This document shows, piece after piece, positions 33,324 through 45,153 of a stretch of DNA of 64,000 bases. The first letter of the stretch is position 1, and every line of letters starts with the position of its first letter. The stretch covers positions 124,001 to 188,000 of the forward strand of contig NKYR01000015.1 of assembly GCA_003184365.1 (NCBI GenBank), in the 5' to 3' direction. The notes beneath the pieces are model-generated. The model saw nothing but the letters and a program-made list of their open reading frames with translations, did not search any database and was not told the DNA's origin. A program made the translations under genes and the position numbers. Source of the DNA: Evernia prunastri. Its lineage: Eukaryota; Ascomycota; Lecanoromycetes; Lecanorales; Parmeliaceae.

Positions 33324-34600
33324 CGTTGTCGCTGATATGTACTTAGGTGTTAGCGTTGACAAGCGCCGAGACCAAAACAGATTGTATGGCTCCCCGTCTA
33401 TGCGATAAATGTTCAAATAGGGGTAGTGGATAAGCAGAAAGATCCCGGGAATCCGTACTTGCAGAGTGAGAGCGTTGATGTCGGAGGAAGTACTTATATT
33501 AGGGCAGCTCGAAATGCTAGCTTGCAAAGATGTACGTTTGCGTTAGTGCTAGCAAATGCTTGTGTACGAAGGATTGAGATAACAGTAGCAAGGAAACGGC
33601 CTTATGTACTCGAGGCATTCTTGACGACCAATGAGTTATGACATCGCAGGCTTGCATTTGAACTGTGGAAGACTTGACAAGGCGATAAAAAAAGCCACAC
33701 AAGCGCTTCCGAAAGATCAACGGCGAAGACCTGGGCAGTTCCTCTTTCCGTGAAGGTTCACATATCCGATGGATGACGCAGTGGATTCCTTTTCGGTGGT
33801 AGACTCTCATAGGCAGCTATATTAAGCCTCCGCCGAAGACCGAAATGAGAAATCTGACGCCATTGACTTATAGCACGAGACACTGAAGTTCGTCTTTGAA
33901 GCTTCCTTCGTGGCTGACAGGTTGGTCTGTCAATTAGACAATTCGAAGGCTTGACGGCCAAAGGCAAAAACACGGAGAAGACGATATACCGTGGATGTGA
34001 CCGGAATACAATGAGAGCATAAGGTACTTGTGTGGCGCCCATTATCCAAAACAAAACGACACGGAGTGACGGTGATTCTCAAGGCCATGAGCTTCCGATT
34101 GTTGAGATTTAAGGTAAATTCAAAGTATGAGTACCTCAAAGCAACTTACCTTGCTCGCCTTAATCCGAGTCGCATCTTTATCTTCTAGGCGGCGGGTAGA
34201 AGGGTAAGCTAGGCTGCTACGCCTGCAAAATGCTATGATGCATTATATTTTGTACAGCTCTTTGCATAAGACACCAAGGTCTCGAAGTAGCTGACCTGGG
34301 CTCAATGTTTTCCTGAGTTTAATGCAATAGGTACGAGTGTATATGTGTTCTCGAAGAACGCAGATTACGGTACCTTACTGCCGCTAGAGTACTCCGTAAG
34401 GTAAGATTACCTTAAGGTAGGCGACGTACCTTAGGTAGCGTACTCTTAGTTACACGCTAAAGTAATAGACACGCATCAGACGCGATTACCCGCCAAATCC
34501 ATTTGACAATCAATGTCAACTACAGTAGTATGGTATTGCAAACAAGATTCACATCAAGCTGCTCTTAAGCAGCGGCAAAGCCTTGCAACTGTTGAAAACA
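33324..34600. other. 1.3-kb divergent intergenic region
   Basis: Between the cysteine-rich secreted protein (minus) and HOS3 (plus), so both promoters lie here. A dense group of GGTACCTTA/CCTTAAGGTA/ACCTTAGGTA words at 34368-34450, about 150-230 bp ahead of the HOS3 start. No other gene seen. Confidence 0.6.
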
Positions 34601-37600
34601 ATGGAGAACAATCCTGAGACAGCACATTCCCGAAATCCTGCCATGTCAACAAACAATGATCGCCTTTCTTCTACACCAGGCGCAACAGCTTTACCACCTT
34701 CATCTCCTAGCCCAATGGCAGTATCCGAAGTGCCTGGAAACTGTTCTGGCCCATTGAATTCCACAAAACCCATCCTACCCAGAGCCCCAAGCTCTGGCTC
34801 ACTTGGCAGCAGCGAACGGCCTACAACACCTACGTTGCGCAAACCTGGCGGAAGAACCTCGCCGCGGTCACCAGCCTTTCGCCGAACCTCGTCAACCCTC
34901 GCAGCTTCACCCAGTAGTACAAATATGGCCGCTAGATCAAATCTTCCCCCACCAGCGGAGGAAGTCTCTCAACCAGCAGCTACAGCGGCTTCTATTGCAC
35001 ACGAACACTTCAAGAAGGAGTTGCAGACGCATGGTGATGGATTCAGCGCGCTACAAGAAGCTCAAACCGTGGTAATTCTTCAAGATGACTGCTACGGTCA
35101 CCGCTACTCAAGACCAAGGACTTCAAGGGCAACTCTCAGTACTATAGTGGAACGCCCTGAGCGTATACACGCCTCAATTTTGGGCCTAGCAACCGCATAT
35201 GTCCGTCTTGGCGGACGACATGCAGGTGGGCATGCTGCTCCCGATCCTAAGAGACATTCATCTTCTTTCCCCGCGGTCCCGTTCCAGATACGGAAAACTT
35301 CTAGAATAATGTCACTGAGATCTCCTGCTGCGACGCTTATACATGGTACAAAGTGGATGGCAGAACTGAGTGCCATGTGCGATGCGGCAGAGTCGAAACT
35401 AGCACTTGGTGGAAAAGAACTCACGCGATCCAACCCAAATGCCCAGACAAAGAATGCTTCCGAAGCGGAGCAGCCGAAGCTGCACGAAGGAGACCTATAT
35501 CTCTGCTCAGGGTCTCTAAACGCTTTAGAAGGGGCTCTGGGAGGTGTCTGCGAGGGGGTTGATGCGGTCTTCAAGGAACAGGGACCGAAGCGAGCATTCG
35601 TTTGCATTAGGCCACCTGGACATCACTGCTCTGCTGAAATGCCATCGGGATTCTGTTGGCTCAACAATGTGCATGTTGGGATTGGCCATGCTGTGTTGAC
35701 CCATGGCTTGACCCACGCAGCTATCATCGACTTTGATCTGCACCATGGTGACGGATCCCAATCAATCACATGGTCCCATAACGCAAGAATTTCTTCACTA
35801 CCAAAGAACACACCAATATCAAAGAAGACTGCTATCGGCTATTTTAGCCTTCACGATATCAATTCATATCCATGTGAAATGGGCGACGAAGAAAAGGTTC
35901 GTAACGCAAGCTTGTGCATCGAGAACGCACATGGACAGACGATATGGAACGTTCATCTACAGCCATGGGAGACTGACGCGGACTTCTGGCAACTGTATCA
36001 GGACCGCTACTCGGTCGTCCTCTCAAAGGCGAGAGCCTTCCTCCGATTGCATTCGAATCGCCTTCGTCAAGCGCCAACCCATCCAAAGCCCAAAGCAGCA
36101 ATTTTTCTCTCGGCAGGGTTTGACGCAAGTGAATGGGAAAGCCAAGGTATGCAGAGACATCAGGCCAACGTTCCTACAGATTTCTATGCCCGTTTTACCC
36201 GTGATGTTGTCATGATGGCAGAAGAAGAAGGCCTAGGAGTAGATGGCCGCGTGATCAGTGTACTTGAAGGCGGCTACAGTGACCGAGCCCTGATGAGCGG
36301 CGTCTTGAGCCACATCACTGGGTTGACTGCCGCTACGAGCTCATCGAGCCAGCGGGACGTAAGCAACGGGCTAGGCCATGAGATGGGTTGGAGATTGGGG
36401 AAACTAGCTATCAATGGTGATGCTCCACAGAAAGTGGAAGACATGCCAAGAGAATCGACTGAAGCTCTTGATACTACGTGGTGGTCTCTTCCCCAGTTGG
36501 AAGAAATAGAGACTCTGATCAATCCCCCACAGCCAACAGTAGCTCCTAAGAAGCAGCGAAATGAATCACGACCAACATACACTTCAGTTACCCAGTCATA
36601 CACCGCCAAGATTATTTCCCCCCCTCAAGTTCGGCGATCGTTCTCCGGCAATGGCGCGTATAATTATCAGACATTGTCTCCTGCGGCGCGGGGGCCAAGC
36701 CCTCCGTCACCCGTCGTAGATTGGGCTACAGCTGCGCATGAGTTGAGTAAGTTGTTGGTGCCATCTGATCGTGAGACCAGAAGCTGCAAGCCTGAAGATC
36801 TGAATGCCGAAGCAACTCGGGTCAGACGAGATCGTCAATCGAGCGTGGGGTTGCCGGTGGATGGCTATGTCAATGACCTTAAGCGAATGCAGCTTCGGGA
36901 TCGAAAAGTTAAGCCACCGCAGTATACATCCGATGATGAGCGAGACAAGCCTGTGTCTAGGGCAAACCGCCGCAAAACCATCGCCGATGTCTCATTACTA
37001 GCCCAGAACATGGAACCTCCGACTACGGGACATGCCAGCGCTGCACAATCTGAGCAGCGCGCAAGAAGACGCTCAAGCGTGACCTCCAGTTCGGGGTCAA
37101 TGCATGCCGAGAAAGGCTCAGATTTCAGTCTCGGTTCTACTGATAGCCAGGGACGACGGGAGTCACTTCTCGTCAAAAAGGCGCGAGCTCCTGCGATCCC
37201 TCGTCCAGAGATAGTGAAACCTAGAGCCGTCAGAAAGCAACCTGCAAGCTCCGTTGCGCCAAAGAATAGCGTCCAACCAGCTCTGACACAGCCCTCGCAT
37301 GAGGTGAACGTAGGCCCATTATCAGAGAACGAGGAATTGAAGAATAAGGACGTTGACCAGCTGGTTTCTGGAATGACTCAGATGAGGATCAAATTGAATG
37401 TTCCTCCCAAGGAAGAATACGAAGCTAGGCATACAGCATCGAAATCTGCTCCACGAGGACGGCCCAAATCCATGACCGCTAAACCTACAGAGCCTACTTC
37501 CCCAATCAAAGCCAAAAGTAAGGCGGTGAAAGTCCCACAAGCCGTGACTTCCGAGGAACCGCTCACGCCTCGACAGCTCCCGCAGCCAACTCCAGCCACG

Positions 37601-38176
37601 GAACTCACTCCAGTAAAGCCTTTGCAAGGGACAATCCTGCCAGAGCTACGGCTGTCTGCTCAGGAATCTTTCCATCCTCCAACCACATCTTTTGCTGCCC
37701 CACCCTCTTCTACTGTTCCCGCATTAGCCTCAGACATGGTAGAATCTGGACCGTTCGCGGCCCATACGCCAAGCAAAGGAATGGAGACGTTCATAGTCCA
37801 ACCTCAGCCGGCTCAATCGCCTTCATCTTCAGGATTCGCAGGACCAAGTACGCCAATCACGGCGAAACGAACAAGGCAGAACCTTCCCGCTTTCACCTCG
37901 ACATCTTCCATTTCCTTTGGCAAACAGCCGGATAGTACCAATTCAACCATTGGTCAAGATATTGTTCGAGATAGCATTGACCAAAAGGACTCGGCTCTGC
38001 CTGAAACACCAAATTTGAGTCCGCAACCTGTTCCTTCAGCTCTGAACCAATCATCGGTGAGTTCTGATCAACGGTTGGCCTTTGGAACTGCGGCAGAGAC
38101 CGACTTGAAAGAGGGCCCGCTGTCTTCTGCCTCTATCTGGGACGTCCCCGATACTCCGCAATTTCGAAAACCCTGA
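34601..38176 (+). CDS. HOS3: HOS3-type class II histone deacetylase
   Basis: Zinc lysine deacetylase; fungal Hos3 members differ from Rpd3 and Hda1 in sequence and inhibitor response. Single exon, 1191 residues from the first ATG (34601). After a 120-residue Ser/Pro-rich tail the catalytic domain spans about residues 145-570. Active-site blocks: RPPGHHC (tandem His, about 337), IIDFDLHHGDGSQ (zinc Asp and His, about 377), FLSAGFDASEWES (zinc Asp, about 504) and LEGGYSDRAL (catalytic Tyr, about 558). The family feature YFSLHDINSYPCEMGD is also there. All catalytic residues are kept. About 600 C-terminal residues are disordered, basic, Ser/Pro/Thr-rich and hold several KxR/RRxS sites, suggesting regulation by phosphorylation (inference). 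Confidence 0.95.
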   Translation: MENNPETAHSRNPAMSTNNDRLSSTPGATALPPSSPSPMAVSEVPGNCSGPLNSTKPILPRAPSSGSLGSSERPTTPTLRKPGGRTSPRSPAFRRTSSTLAASPSSTNMAARSNLPPPAEEVSQPAATAASIAHEHFKKELQTHGDGFSALQEAQTVVILQDDCYGHRYSRPRTSRATLSTIVERPERIHASILGLATAYVRLGGRHAGGHAAPDPKRHSSSFPAVPFQIRKTSRIMSLRSPAATLIHGTKWMAELSAMCDAAESKLALGGKELTRSNPNAQTKNASEAEQPKLHEGDLYLCSGSLNALEGALGGVCEGVDAVFKEQGPKRAFVCIRPPGHHCSAEMPSGFCWLNNVHVGIGHAVLTHGLTHAAIIDFDLHHGDGSQSITWSHNARISSLPKNTPISKKTAIGYFSLHDINSYPCEMGDEEKVRNASLCIENAHGQTIWNVHLQPWETDADFWQLYQDRYSVVLSKARAFLRLHSNRLRQAPTHPKPKAAIFLSAGFDASEWESQGMQRHQANVPTDFYARFTRDVVMMAEEEGLGVDGRVISVLEGGYSDRALMSGVLSHITGLTAATSSSSQRDVSNGLGHEMGWRLGKLAINGDAPQKVEDMPRESTEALDTTWWSLPQLEEIETLINPPQPTVAPKKQRNESRPTYTSVTQSYTAKIISPPQVRRSFSGNGAYNYQTLSPAARGPSPPSPVVDWATAAHELSKLLVPSDRETRSCKPEDLNAEATRVRRDRQSSVGLPVDGYVNDLKRMQLRDRKVKPPQYTSDDERDKPVSRANRRKTIADVSLLAQNMEPPTTGHASAAQSEQRARRRSSVTSSSGSMHAEKGSDFSLGSTDSQGRRESLLVKKARAPAIPRPEIVKPRAVRKQPASSVAPKNSVQPALTQPSHEVNVGPLSENEELKNKDVDQLVSGMTQMRIKLNVPPKEEYEARHTASKSAPRGRPKSMTAKPTEPTSPIKAKSKAVKVPQAVTSEEPLTPRQLPQPTPATELTPVKPLQGTILPELRLSAQESFHPPTTSFAAPPSSTVPALASDMVESGPFAAHTPSKGMETFIVQPQPAQSPSSSGFAGPSTPITAKRTRQNLPAFTSTSSISFGKQPDSTNSTIGQDIVRDSIDQKDSALPETPNLSPQPVPSALNQSSVSSDQRLAFGTAAETDLKEGPLSSASIWDVPDTPQFRKP

Positions 38177-38552
38177 TAACTTTGTTTAGCCAAGAGATAT
38201 TCCATCTTAGACTGAGGATGTTTGGTTACAAATGTCCTCTGCTTAGGAATTAGATACCCCATACAGCATTCTTACATCATTACTTGCCCAAAAATACCAT
38301 AGCTGTCTCGTGAAGCACGGTTTCGAAACCTTAGGCACACCTTGCGGACTGCAGCGAAAGTATTTGGTTTGATGCAATATGCACTTGCAAGAAATCTAAC
38401 ATCACAAAACGGACATCGAAGTGCTCGGTTAGACCATAATCACCCCCGTGCTAATCCATGCAACCTCTAACACCAGCAGATGACGCCCAAATGTGATCAC
38501 AAGAACGAGAATTTCCGTTGACGCTTTTCATCCAGATACCAGACATAACATT
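38177..38552. other. Convergent intergenic region
   Basis: 3' flanks of HOS3 and of the chitin synthase. No gene supported; frames at 38493-38747 are antisense to the last chitin synthase exon. Confidence 0.6.
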
Positions 38553-41500
38553 CTAACCCCTCGAACCCTTTCCAATGCTGCTCCCCAAAGTGCTATGGCC
38601 GAAAAAGCTGAACTTGCTGCTGACTTTGCTTCCCGTGTCACTGACCCAGTCTGGCACCTTGAGGTGACCGGCTTTGAAACTCATCTTCATCCTGCCCTCT
38701 GCTATCATGTGCACAACGTTGATGATGCGGAACGCACTACTGCCTAATGCTCTAAACAGCGCCACACAGGCCACACTCCACAAAATGAATTTGAGATAGA
38801 AATTATTAGTGATGTGTATGCTGTTGTAGGCTTCGCTGACTGCCATGGCGAGTATAGCATTCGAGATCATCCACACGACGACCATGTATGTACGGACCGC
38901 GCGGTAGTAGTCCTCTTGCTGAGTGGCTTCGCTGACGCCGTCCTTGGGGACTTCGAGTCTGTCTCGGAGATTGCGCAGGGCTTCGTCATAGCCGGAGTCG
39001 ATGTCTAGTTGCTCACTGGGCATTTCTAGTTCGACGGTATTGCCTTTACCGCTCACGGCTGCGCCGAGATCGATATGAATGACGTTGTCTCCTTTCGTAC
39101 CCCAACTGACATCGTGCGTGTTGCAGAAGGCATATACCTGCAGTGTGCATATGTACGAGGGCAGGAGAGCAAAGTACTGAGCGCTAGAGGTGAACATGTG
39201 CCATGGGTCGAGGTAAAGGAAGGACATGAGGAAGTATATGCCCACCGTGGAGCCGGTGGAGACGATTAGATTGGTGAAGATATTGTTGCCAAGGTGGAAG
39301 GAGGTGGTAGGACTTTTGAGTTGTACAACAACGATATATATGGATGCAAAGACGGTGTAGGTCATGATGATCGAGTAAATGACTAGACTGGACATGTACA
39401 TCTTCTTGGCTCTGAGGGGAAGGTCAGTTGCGTTCCATGGCGATCAATTGGGAAATATGATGATACTGACCCTTGAGGTCGATTACCCATTGACAGGATA
39501 AATTGTGTGCAGATCAAGAGGACACAGGCGAAGCGAAGGATCACGAAGATATACAGGCCGATATTGTGGCCGAAGGGATCAAGTCTTGGATCAGAGAGCG
39601 ATCCAGCAATGAAGTAGAAGGTTAGGTAAAAGTTGGCCTAGGGCTGTCAATCTCCATCCTTCGGTGAATCTGGGAGCTTTGCAACTCACAAGAGAAAAGA
39701 AAGTGAAAGCCAAGCTGACGAATTGGTATACAAACTCTATGTGCAACAGAACTTTCCGTGCAATGGAATGGTCCGTGTGCCATATCTGCTTAAAATGCAC
39801 AAGCGAATAGACTGCGGCAAAAAAAGCTCCGTTGAGCCATCTTCTTCGCTGAGATATAAACTCCGGGACAGCATCTACATCGAGATAGTGTCAGCACAGC
39901 CCCTAAGCAAGTATTGGATCACTTACCAGGTACGTCTGTCTCTCCCGTTGCGCTCTTGACATATTTCAGCACCCATCGCTCATCTCTTTTGGCTACCAAC
40001 TCCCAGCAGAGGATTCGATCTTCAGCAAGATACATATTCGCAGTAAAGACATCGGCATCCTGACCATGTAACGTTTCTCCTTTGAAATACTGACTCAACG
40101 GACCATGGCCGGTGGCATCATTCTGGAGTGCATAGTATCGATACGCACTCAAGGCTCCCGGAAGAACAGTAATATAACCAAATACGGATTCAAGAGGCTT
40201 GTCGAGGATATTGGACATTTTGTACTCAAAGTTTTGTGAAGCGACCAGCGGATTGAGCAATCCTAACCAACCTTTGCCTTTGGCTGCCTTGATCTCGCCA
40301 CATGCACCTGCAACGTTGGAGTCGGTATCGAAAGCCTTCCAGAGATGGTAAAGGGAGTTCTCCCCTGGTTTAGTCCCAACGTCGAGCAGGATGCAGACAT
40401 TGGGACTCAATGCCTTCCCGAAAGCATTGAAGAACCACCGATGAGAATTGAGTTTCTTCTGATTCTTCTCTTTGAGACAAAATATCATCTGACAGGGTAC
40501 AATGCCTTTTTCGGCTCCCTTGAACTTGAGGTCTGCATCTAGGGAGACCTGGGTGGTGTATTCGTAAACGTGGGCTGTAACCTCTCGCTGGTTGACCAAA
40601 TTCTTCGCAATGCCATCTTGGTACACCCCCATTGCAGCAAGAGCGTCCAGCGTCCTTGGGTGCACTTTGCGACGACCATCTGAGACAATACAGACGACGA
40701 TCTTTTGCCATCCGTCTTTTCCCCATGTCCGAGATTTGGCACGGGAGCAGAAATGTGAGATATTTCTCATTACTCCATGCATAGTGCGCGTAAAATCAAT
40801 CTCATCCTCGTTGTACATGGTAATGCATATGAAGAGCTCTGTATCTCTTGCGGTACTGCCGATGTTCTGCCTCAACTTGTACCCTTTCAGTGTGAAATCA
40901 TCAGGATCACAAGTCACAGCAGTATACCGCATGTGTGTGAACTCGATGTCGTCCCTTCGTGGCAGAAAGCTATAGAGAATTGTAGGTATCTTGCATTCCA
41001 GGATGAGCTCTCCGTTGATGAGTCGTACCTCTTTCTTTGCCATCTGTGCTTGCCTTGCGCCACGTCTCCGTTCTTGCCTTCCTGTTGGCGCAGGGCCGTA
41101 ATGATCTTCATCTTCTTTTGAATAGAGATCCTCTGTGGAAGTTGACTGGGACTGAAAAGACTCGTAAGACTTGAGGCTTGGTCTGAGATGGTCACTTGAA
41201 TGATCTCCACTTGGCGGTCCAAAAACATCATCTTCATCTTCATGGATAGGAATTGCGGTAGCTTCGGCGAGATTCCCGGAAGGTTGACTTGCAGCTTGTG
41301 GTCCGGAGAACAGTGGTGCAGGAGGCAGAGGCCGTTTGGAACTGCCTCCGTACTTTGAAGATGGCGATCCCGGCCGAGGGTTTCCATTGAGATCTACCGG
41401 TTCGTACGCAATGTCTGATGGAGGAGGACGGGATGATTCGGAAGACGTGCGTGATAATTGCGATCTTGTAGGTGAATTGCGGCTTGGGATATAGGGCAGA

Positions 41501-42042
41501 TAAGATGGCGCGTCCGTCGAGGTTGGGGCTAGCCTTGGCGCAGTGTCGAGTATGGAAGGAGATTGCGGCCGTGGAAGAGAAGAAGCGGATGATGACGGAC
41601 AATAATTTAGATACGTTCGTGGGGGGGACGCGGGCCTAGAGATTCCCGGGGGTAAGCTTTGTGTCTTGAAATGTACACGGACTGTGGCACGACGTGTGGG
41701 AGATTCGTTCTTGTTGCCTACTTGGGCAGAACTTGACCATTGGGAGGGGGTTGGATCGGCCTCGTCCTTTTTCAATTGGTCTATGCCTTTTGAACAGTAG
41801 GAGTCATTGGCCCTTTGGTTGAGGAGACTTTTCCGCCTTGGACTTGTATGTGCACGGGGGGGTCTGGTGGGAGAAACGTACGAGCGGCGCTCCGTATCAT
41901 CTTGGGAACTTAGCAGACGCATGGTAGAGCCATTGTTTGGCATACTGGTGGGGGTATTCTCGTTTGGCGTAGTCGAATACGATGGGGGCGCTGCTGAGTA
42001 TCCCGGAGGACCTCCATTCGGGGTAGAAGGGTGTTCCATCAT
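38553..42042 (-). CDS. Division 1 chitin synthase (class I or II)
   Basis: Family 2 glycosyltransferase polymerising GlcNAc from UDP-GlcNAc at the plasma membrane. Exons 42042-39927, 39874-39690, 39637-39471, 39411-38553; introns 52, 52 and 59 bp with matching phases; 1108 residues. The first 330 residues are a Pro/Ser-rich cytosolic tail. Catalytic domain: MYNEDEIDFTRTMHGVMRNI, VSDGRRKVHPRTLDAL, CLKEKNQKKLNSHRWFFNAF, ILLDVGTKPG, GACGEIKA, MYLAEDRILCWELV (the EDR motif) and, across the first intron, ISQRRRWLNGAF (QRRRW). Six or seven membrane helices follow (from KVLLHIEFVYQFV to WSVACVALFRALGSSAF). LKEKNQKKLNSHRWFFNAF and the long tail point to class I/II rather than III; class not settled. 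Head to head with MRP51. Confidence 0.95.
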
Positions 42043-42427
42043 TGAGGTGGGGTATCAGCTCGGGGTTCGAGAGGTGTGTTGATACCATCAAGCCATGGCG
42101 AGGCAATTTCAATGCGTGATAGAAGCTCGGTGTGGGTACCCAAATTACTTGAGTACTCTAAGTGAAAGACTGTAGTAGCAGATGAGAAGATAGGGAAGAT
42201 GCGGCTTGCACCAACCCCAGTAGAACGAGTTGAAGTCTAGATATTGCCTTACCCGCATCCTGACAGCTCGTTTGGTATTCATCCATGGATTAACCGGTCG
42301 ACGAGGCAACGCTTCCCAATGGGGAAAGGCCTTTCGCCGGAGTATCGAGTAGGTACCTTATTTTAATGTACATTCAATCTCCTGCGAGTTGTAAGGTAAA
42401 TTCTGACAATCAATTGAACATCGCAGA
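42043..42427. promoter_or_regulatory. Divergent promoter between chitin synthase and MRP51
   Basis: 385 bp between two outward-facing start codons. One TACCTTA word at 42353. No other element recognised. Confidence 0.55.
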
Positions 42428-43843
42428 ATGTCCATGAACAGGCTGTCGCCTACAGCCAATCTCCTCAGGACATCTAGACTATTTTCTTTACCACCACCGC
42501 TCCCAAGGCCAAGCTCAGATCTTACGGCATCAGCAAACTTTGAATCCGATACCGCGACTCTGCCATACCCTACTCGTGCTGCCATCGAGACAACCCCGTC
42601 ATCTCTTGGCCGAGGCGATTGGGGACTCAAAAGACCACTGCCTCTGAAGTCTACAACAACGACCTCCACTCCCACCATCCATATCGACAACGTAGACTCG
42701 ATCGACCACATTACAGACTTCAGCTCTGCCGCAGATCACGTCCTTACGCTTCGCAAATGGCAAGAAATAGGGACTCCTATGTCAATAGCTGAGGAGAAGA
42801 CGACAAAAGCGTCAGGGCGGCCACAGCATTATCCACGTAGCGTGTTCGAATCTAAGCATGACAACACCCATCGTGATGACAGTGATCCCAGCAAACAGCG
42901 TTGGAAGTACAAAGGCCCCTGGCTGGCTGGAAGGACGGAAGGACAGTTCAAACAATACGTGGAGAAAGATGTAAAGAGGCGCAGGATGGATTTCAAGCGC
43001 TTCCTACGTGAGCGACTTGCGCAGGAAAAAGCAATAGCTCGACGGCATGAAGCCACCGAAGGTGGCGAAGACTTTGAAAGTTCAGACCCGGTCTTAGTCT
43101 CAGAGGAAGACGTCGAGGTCTACACCAGGCGTCTGAGGAACGACGAGCATGAATTACATGAACTTGTCGAAGAATATCTGGATCTTCCAAGGGACCGAGG
43201 CTCTGCAACTAACAGCTACGCCAAGAAAGGGCCACCGACAACGCATCCTTCCGCTGGTCTTTCATATCTTCGGACTGGCTCCCATACATATAATCATCCT
43301 TTACTCGGGCCACAAGAAGATCCGGCACCAGTCCAAGCTCGCGTGATCAGACCGCAGACCACAGCTAATAATGCCAAATACGACAGAGCCTTGATTGGAG
43401 TAGGCGGTGTTGTGGCGGAAGATGATAGAATAAGATTCACGCGCGATGCAACGGGTATTACAGGCTACAATCCGGATGTACCTGGTGGTGCAAAGGTCTA
43501 TATTCGCGTTCCTACGAAAGCAAGTGTTGATCCACGTGGAAGAATCAGTCTTTCCACGGGACGAACACTTAACAGGACTTCTGAAAATATTGCCAAAGGC
43601 TACTACCACTCAGAGGGACCAGAACTTCCGCCTGCAGCTGTTGATGCCGCTCAAAACCGAGAAACGCCGACATTGACGAGGACCAAGCCTGGAAGGCCAA
43701 GAGAGACACACGGCTACGGACTGGAAGATATAGTCGATGAAAAGAGCAATGGGAGAGCTTTACCATTCCTCGGACCAGAAGACGAGCTTCCAGACCTCAA
43801 TGGCCTTCTGCGACACGGACGTCAGTCGAATCAAAAACGTTGA
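42428..43843 (+). CDS. MRP51: Mitochondrial small-subunit ribosomal protein MRP51
   Basis: Fungal mitoribosomal small-subunit protein. Single exon, 471 residues, starting MSMNRLSPTANLLRTSRLFSLPPPLPRP. This Arg/Ser-rich, acid-free start serves as presequence and is typical of the family, as is the block GRGDWGLKRPLPLKSTTTTS. A long charged helix follows in the middle (FKQYVEKDVKRRRMDFKRFL). The second half (SYLRTGSHTYNHPLLGPQED, then RDATGITGYNPDVPGGAKVY and PRGRISLSTGRTLNRTSENI) is also family-like. Assignment rests on these blocks from memory; a different mitoribosomal protein is unlikely. Confidence 0.85.
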   Translation: MSMNRLSPTANLLRTSRLFSLPPPLPRPSSDLTASANFESDTATLPYPTRAAIETTPSSLGRGDWGLKRPLPLKSTTTTSTPTIHIDNVDSIDHITDFSSAADHVLTLRKWQEIGTPMSIAEEKTTKASGRPQHYPRSVFESKHDNTHRDDSDPSKQRWKYKGPWLAGRTEGQFKQYVEKDVKRRRMDFKRFLRERLAQEKAIARRHEATEGGEDFESSDPVLVSEEDVEVYTRRLRNDEHELHELVEEYLDLPRDRGSATNSYAKKGPPTTHPSAGLSYLRTGSHTYNHPLLGPQEDPAPVQARVIRPQTTANNAKYDRALIGVGGVVAEDDRIRFTRDATGITGYNPDVPGGAKVYIRVPTKASVDPRGRISLSTGRTLNRTSENIAKGYYHSEGPELPPAAVDAAQNRETPTLTRTKPGRPRETHGYGLEDIVDEKSNGRALPFLGPEDELPDLNGLLRHGRQSNQKR

Positions 43844-44046
43844 CCTGTTCAACATTTGTAAATCCTTAAATGTTTAAATCATAGCATACTTTAGAATCCC
43901 AATTAGCTGCCAAGACCTCTTGAGAATGTGGAACTGCGCCATGACTTTTGTGGTTCACCGTACTAACGCCCACAATATTTCTGCAAGCGAAAAGCCTCAC
44001 GACCTACTCCCACACCTCGAGCTTGACATCAAAAGCCACAGCAAAC

Positions 44047-44702
44047 ATGGTATGCACACCCACGAACTTGTAGTCCAAAGGACAATGCGTTGAAAGCTCA
44101 CACAAGCTGATGACTCTGCGAAACACAGGGCCGCGTTCGCACGAAGACCGTCAAGAAGTCCGCCAAAGTCATAATCGAACGCTATTACCCAAAGTTGACA
44201 TTGGACTTCGAGACCAACAAGCGTATATGCGATGAAATCGCCATTATCGCTAGCAAGCGTCTGAGGAATAAGGTGAGTCCAAGCTTCTTTCCTTCGCCGT
44301 ACGCCGCGGAGTTCCTGTAAGACAGATAGATAACAATCCACTACCAGATTGCCGGCTACACTACTCACTTGATGAAGCGTATCCAACGAGGTCCTGTGCG
44401 TGGAATATCGTTCAAGCTACAAGAAGAAGAGCGTGAGCGCAAGGATCAATATGTTCCCGAAATTTCGGCTTTGGACTTCACCCAGAATACCGAGCAAGGG
44501 CAATTGGATGTGGATGCGGATACGAAGGATTTGCTGAAGAGCTTGGGGGTATGTCTTCTACTGTCGAATCTTTCGGTTTGTGAAACTAATCTCGAGCTTG
44601 TAGTTTGATTCCATTCCTGTCAATGTTCAGCCTGTCACTCAACAGCAGACTCTTGAGCGTCCGGGAAGACGATTTGAGGGAGGCAGACCGCCAAGGACTT
44701 AG
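44047..44702 (+). CDS. RPS17: 40S ribosomal protein eS17
   Basis: Small-subunit ribosomal protein. Exons 44047-44049, 44129-44272, 44348-44548, 44604-44702; 148 residues. The first coding exon is just the ATG, followed by a 79-bp intron, then GRVRTKTVKKSAKVIIERYY. The next exon joins as RLRNK|IAGYTTHLMKRIQRG, and the last gives FDSIPVNVQPVTQQQTLERP and RPPRT. All introns have GTATGC, GTGAGT or GTATGT donors. Sequence and length fit fungal eS17 throughout. The gene is dispersed into short frames, so it is easy to miss. Confidence 0.96.
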
Positions 44703-45153
44703 GAAAGGAGCCTACGATGTGATGGTAGACGGACTGGAACAGTTTCACGTTGCATACGTGGACATTCACATGGAAGAGATAGCCTGAATGGAAAAGAATT
44801 CTACAACCAAGGTGTCGCTGAGCTTTCTCACGAAAGCGAGGCTTGATTGCCAATGCCGTACCTCGTCATTTCATGGAGACATATCGTCGCTCCTTGGTTT
44901 GACGAGGCCCACGATCTCCGCACTTCGTTCAAACATAATAGAACACGAATACATGTAGAGGTAAACAAGTAAGCCGTAGTGTACAGAGCGAATTTGAGAT
45001 CCAGTCGCTTATCTCGATCATCATAATCACGAACTGGTAAGCTGCTTTTGTTTTGGAATTTGTGGTTTCGTGGCCGTCAGCGCCTTTCACCGGGTATCTT
45101 CAATGTACATATAATGAAATGCTCCAAGACTGGACCGTTAACCATGCCGGATC
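44703..45153. other. Convergent intergenic region
   Basis: 3' flanks of RPS17 and RTR1. No gene seen. Confidence 0.6.
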
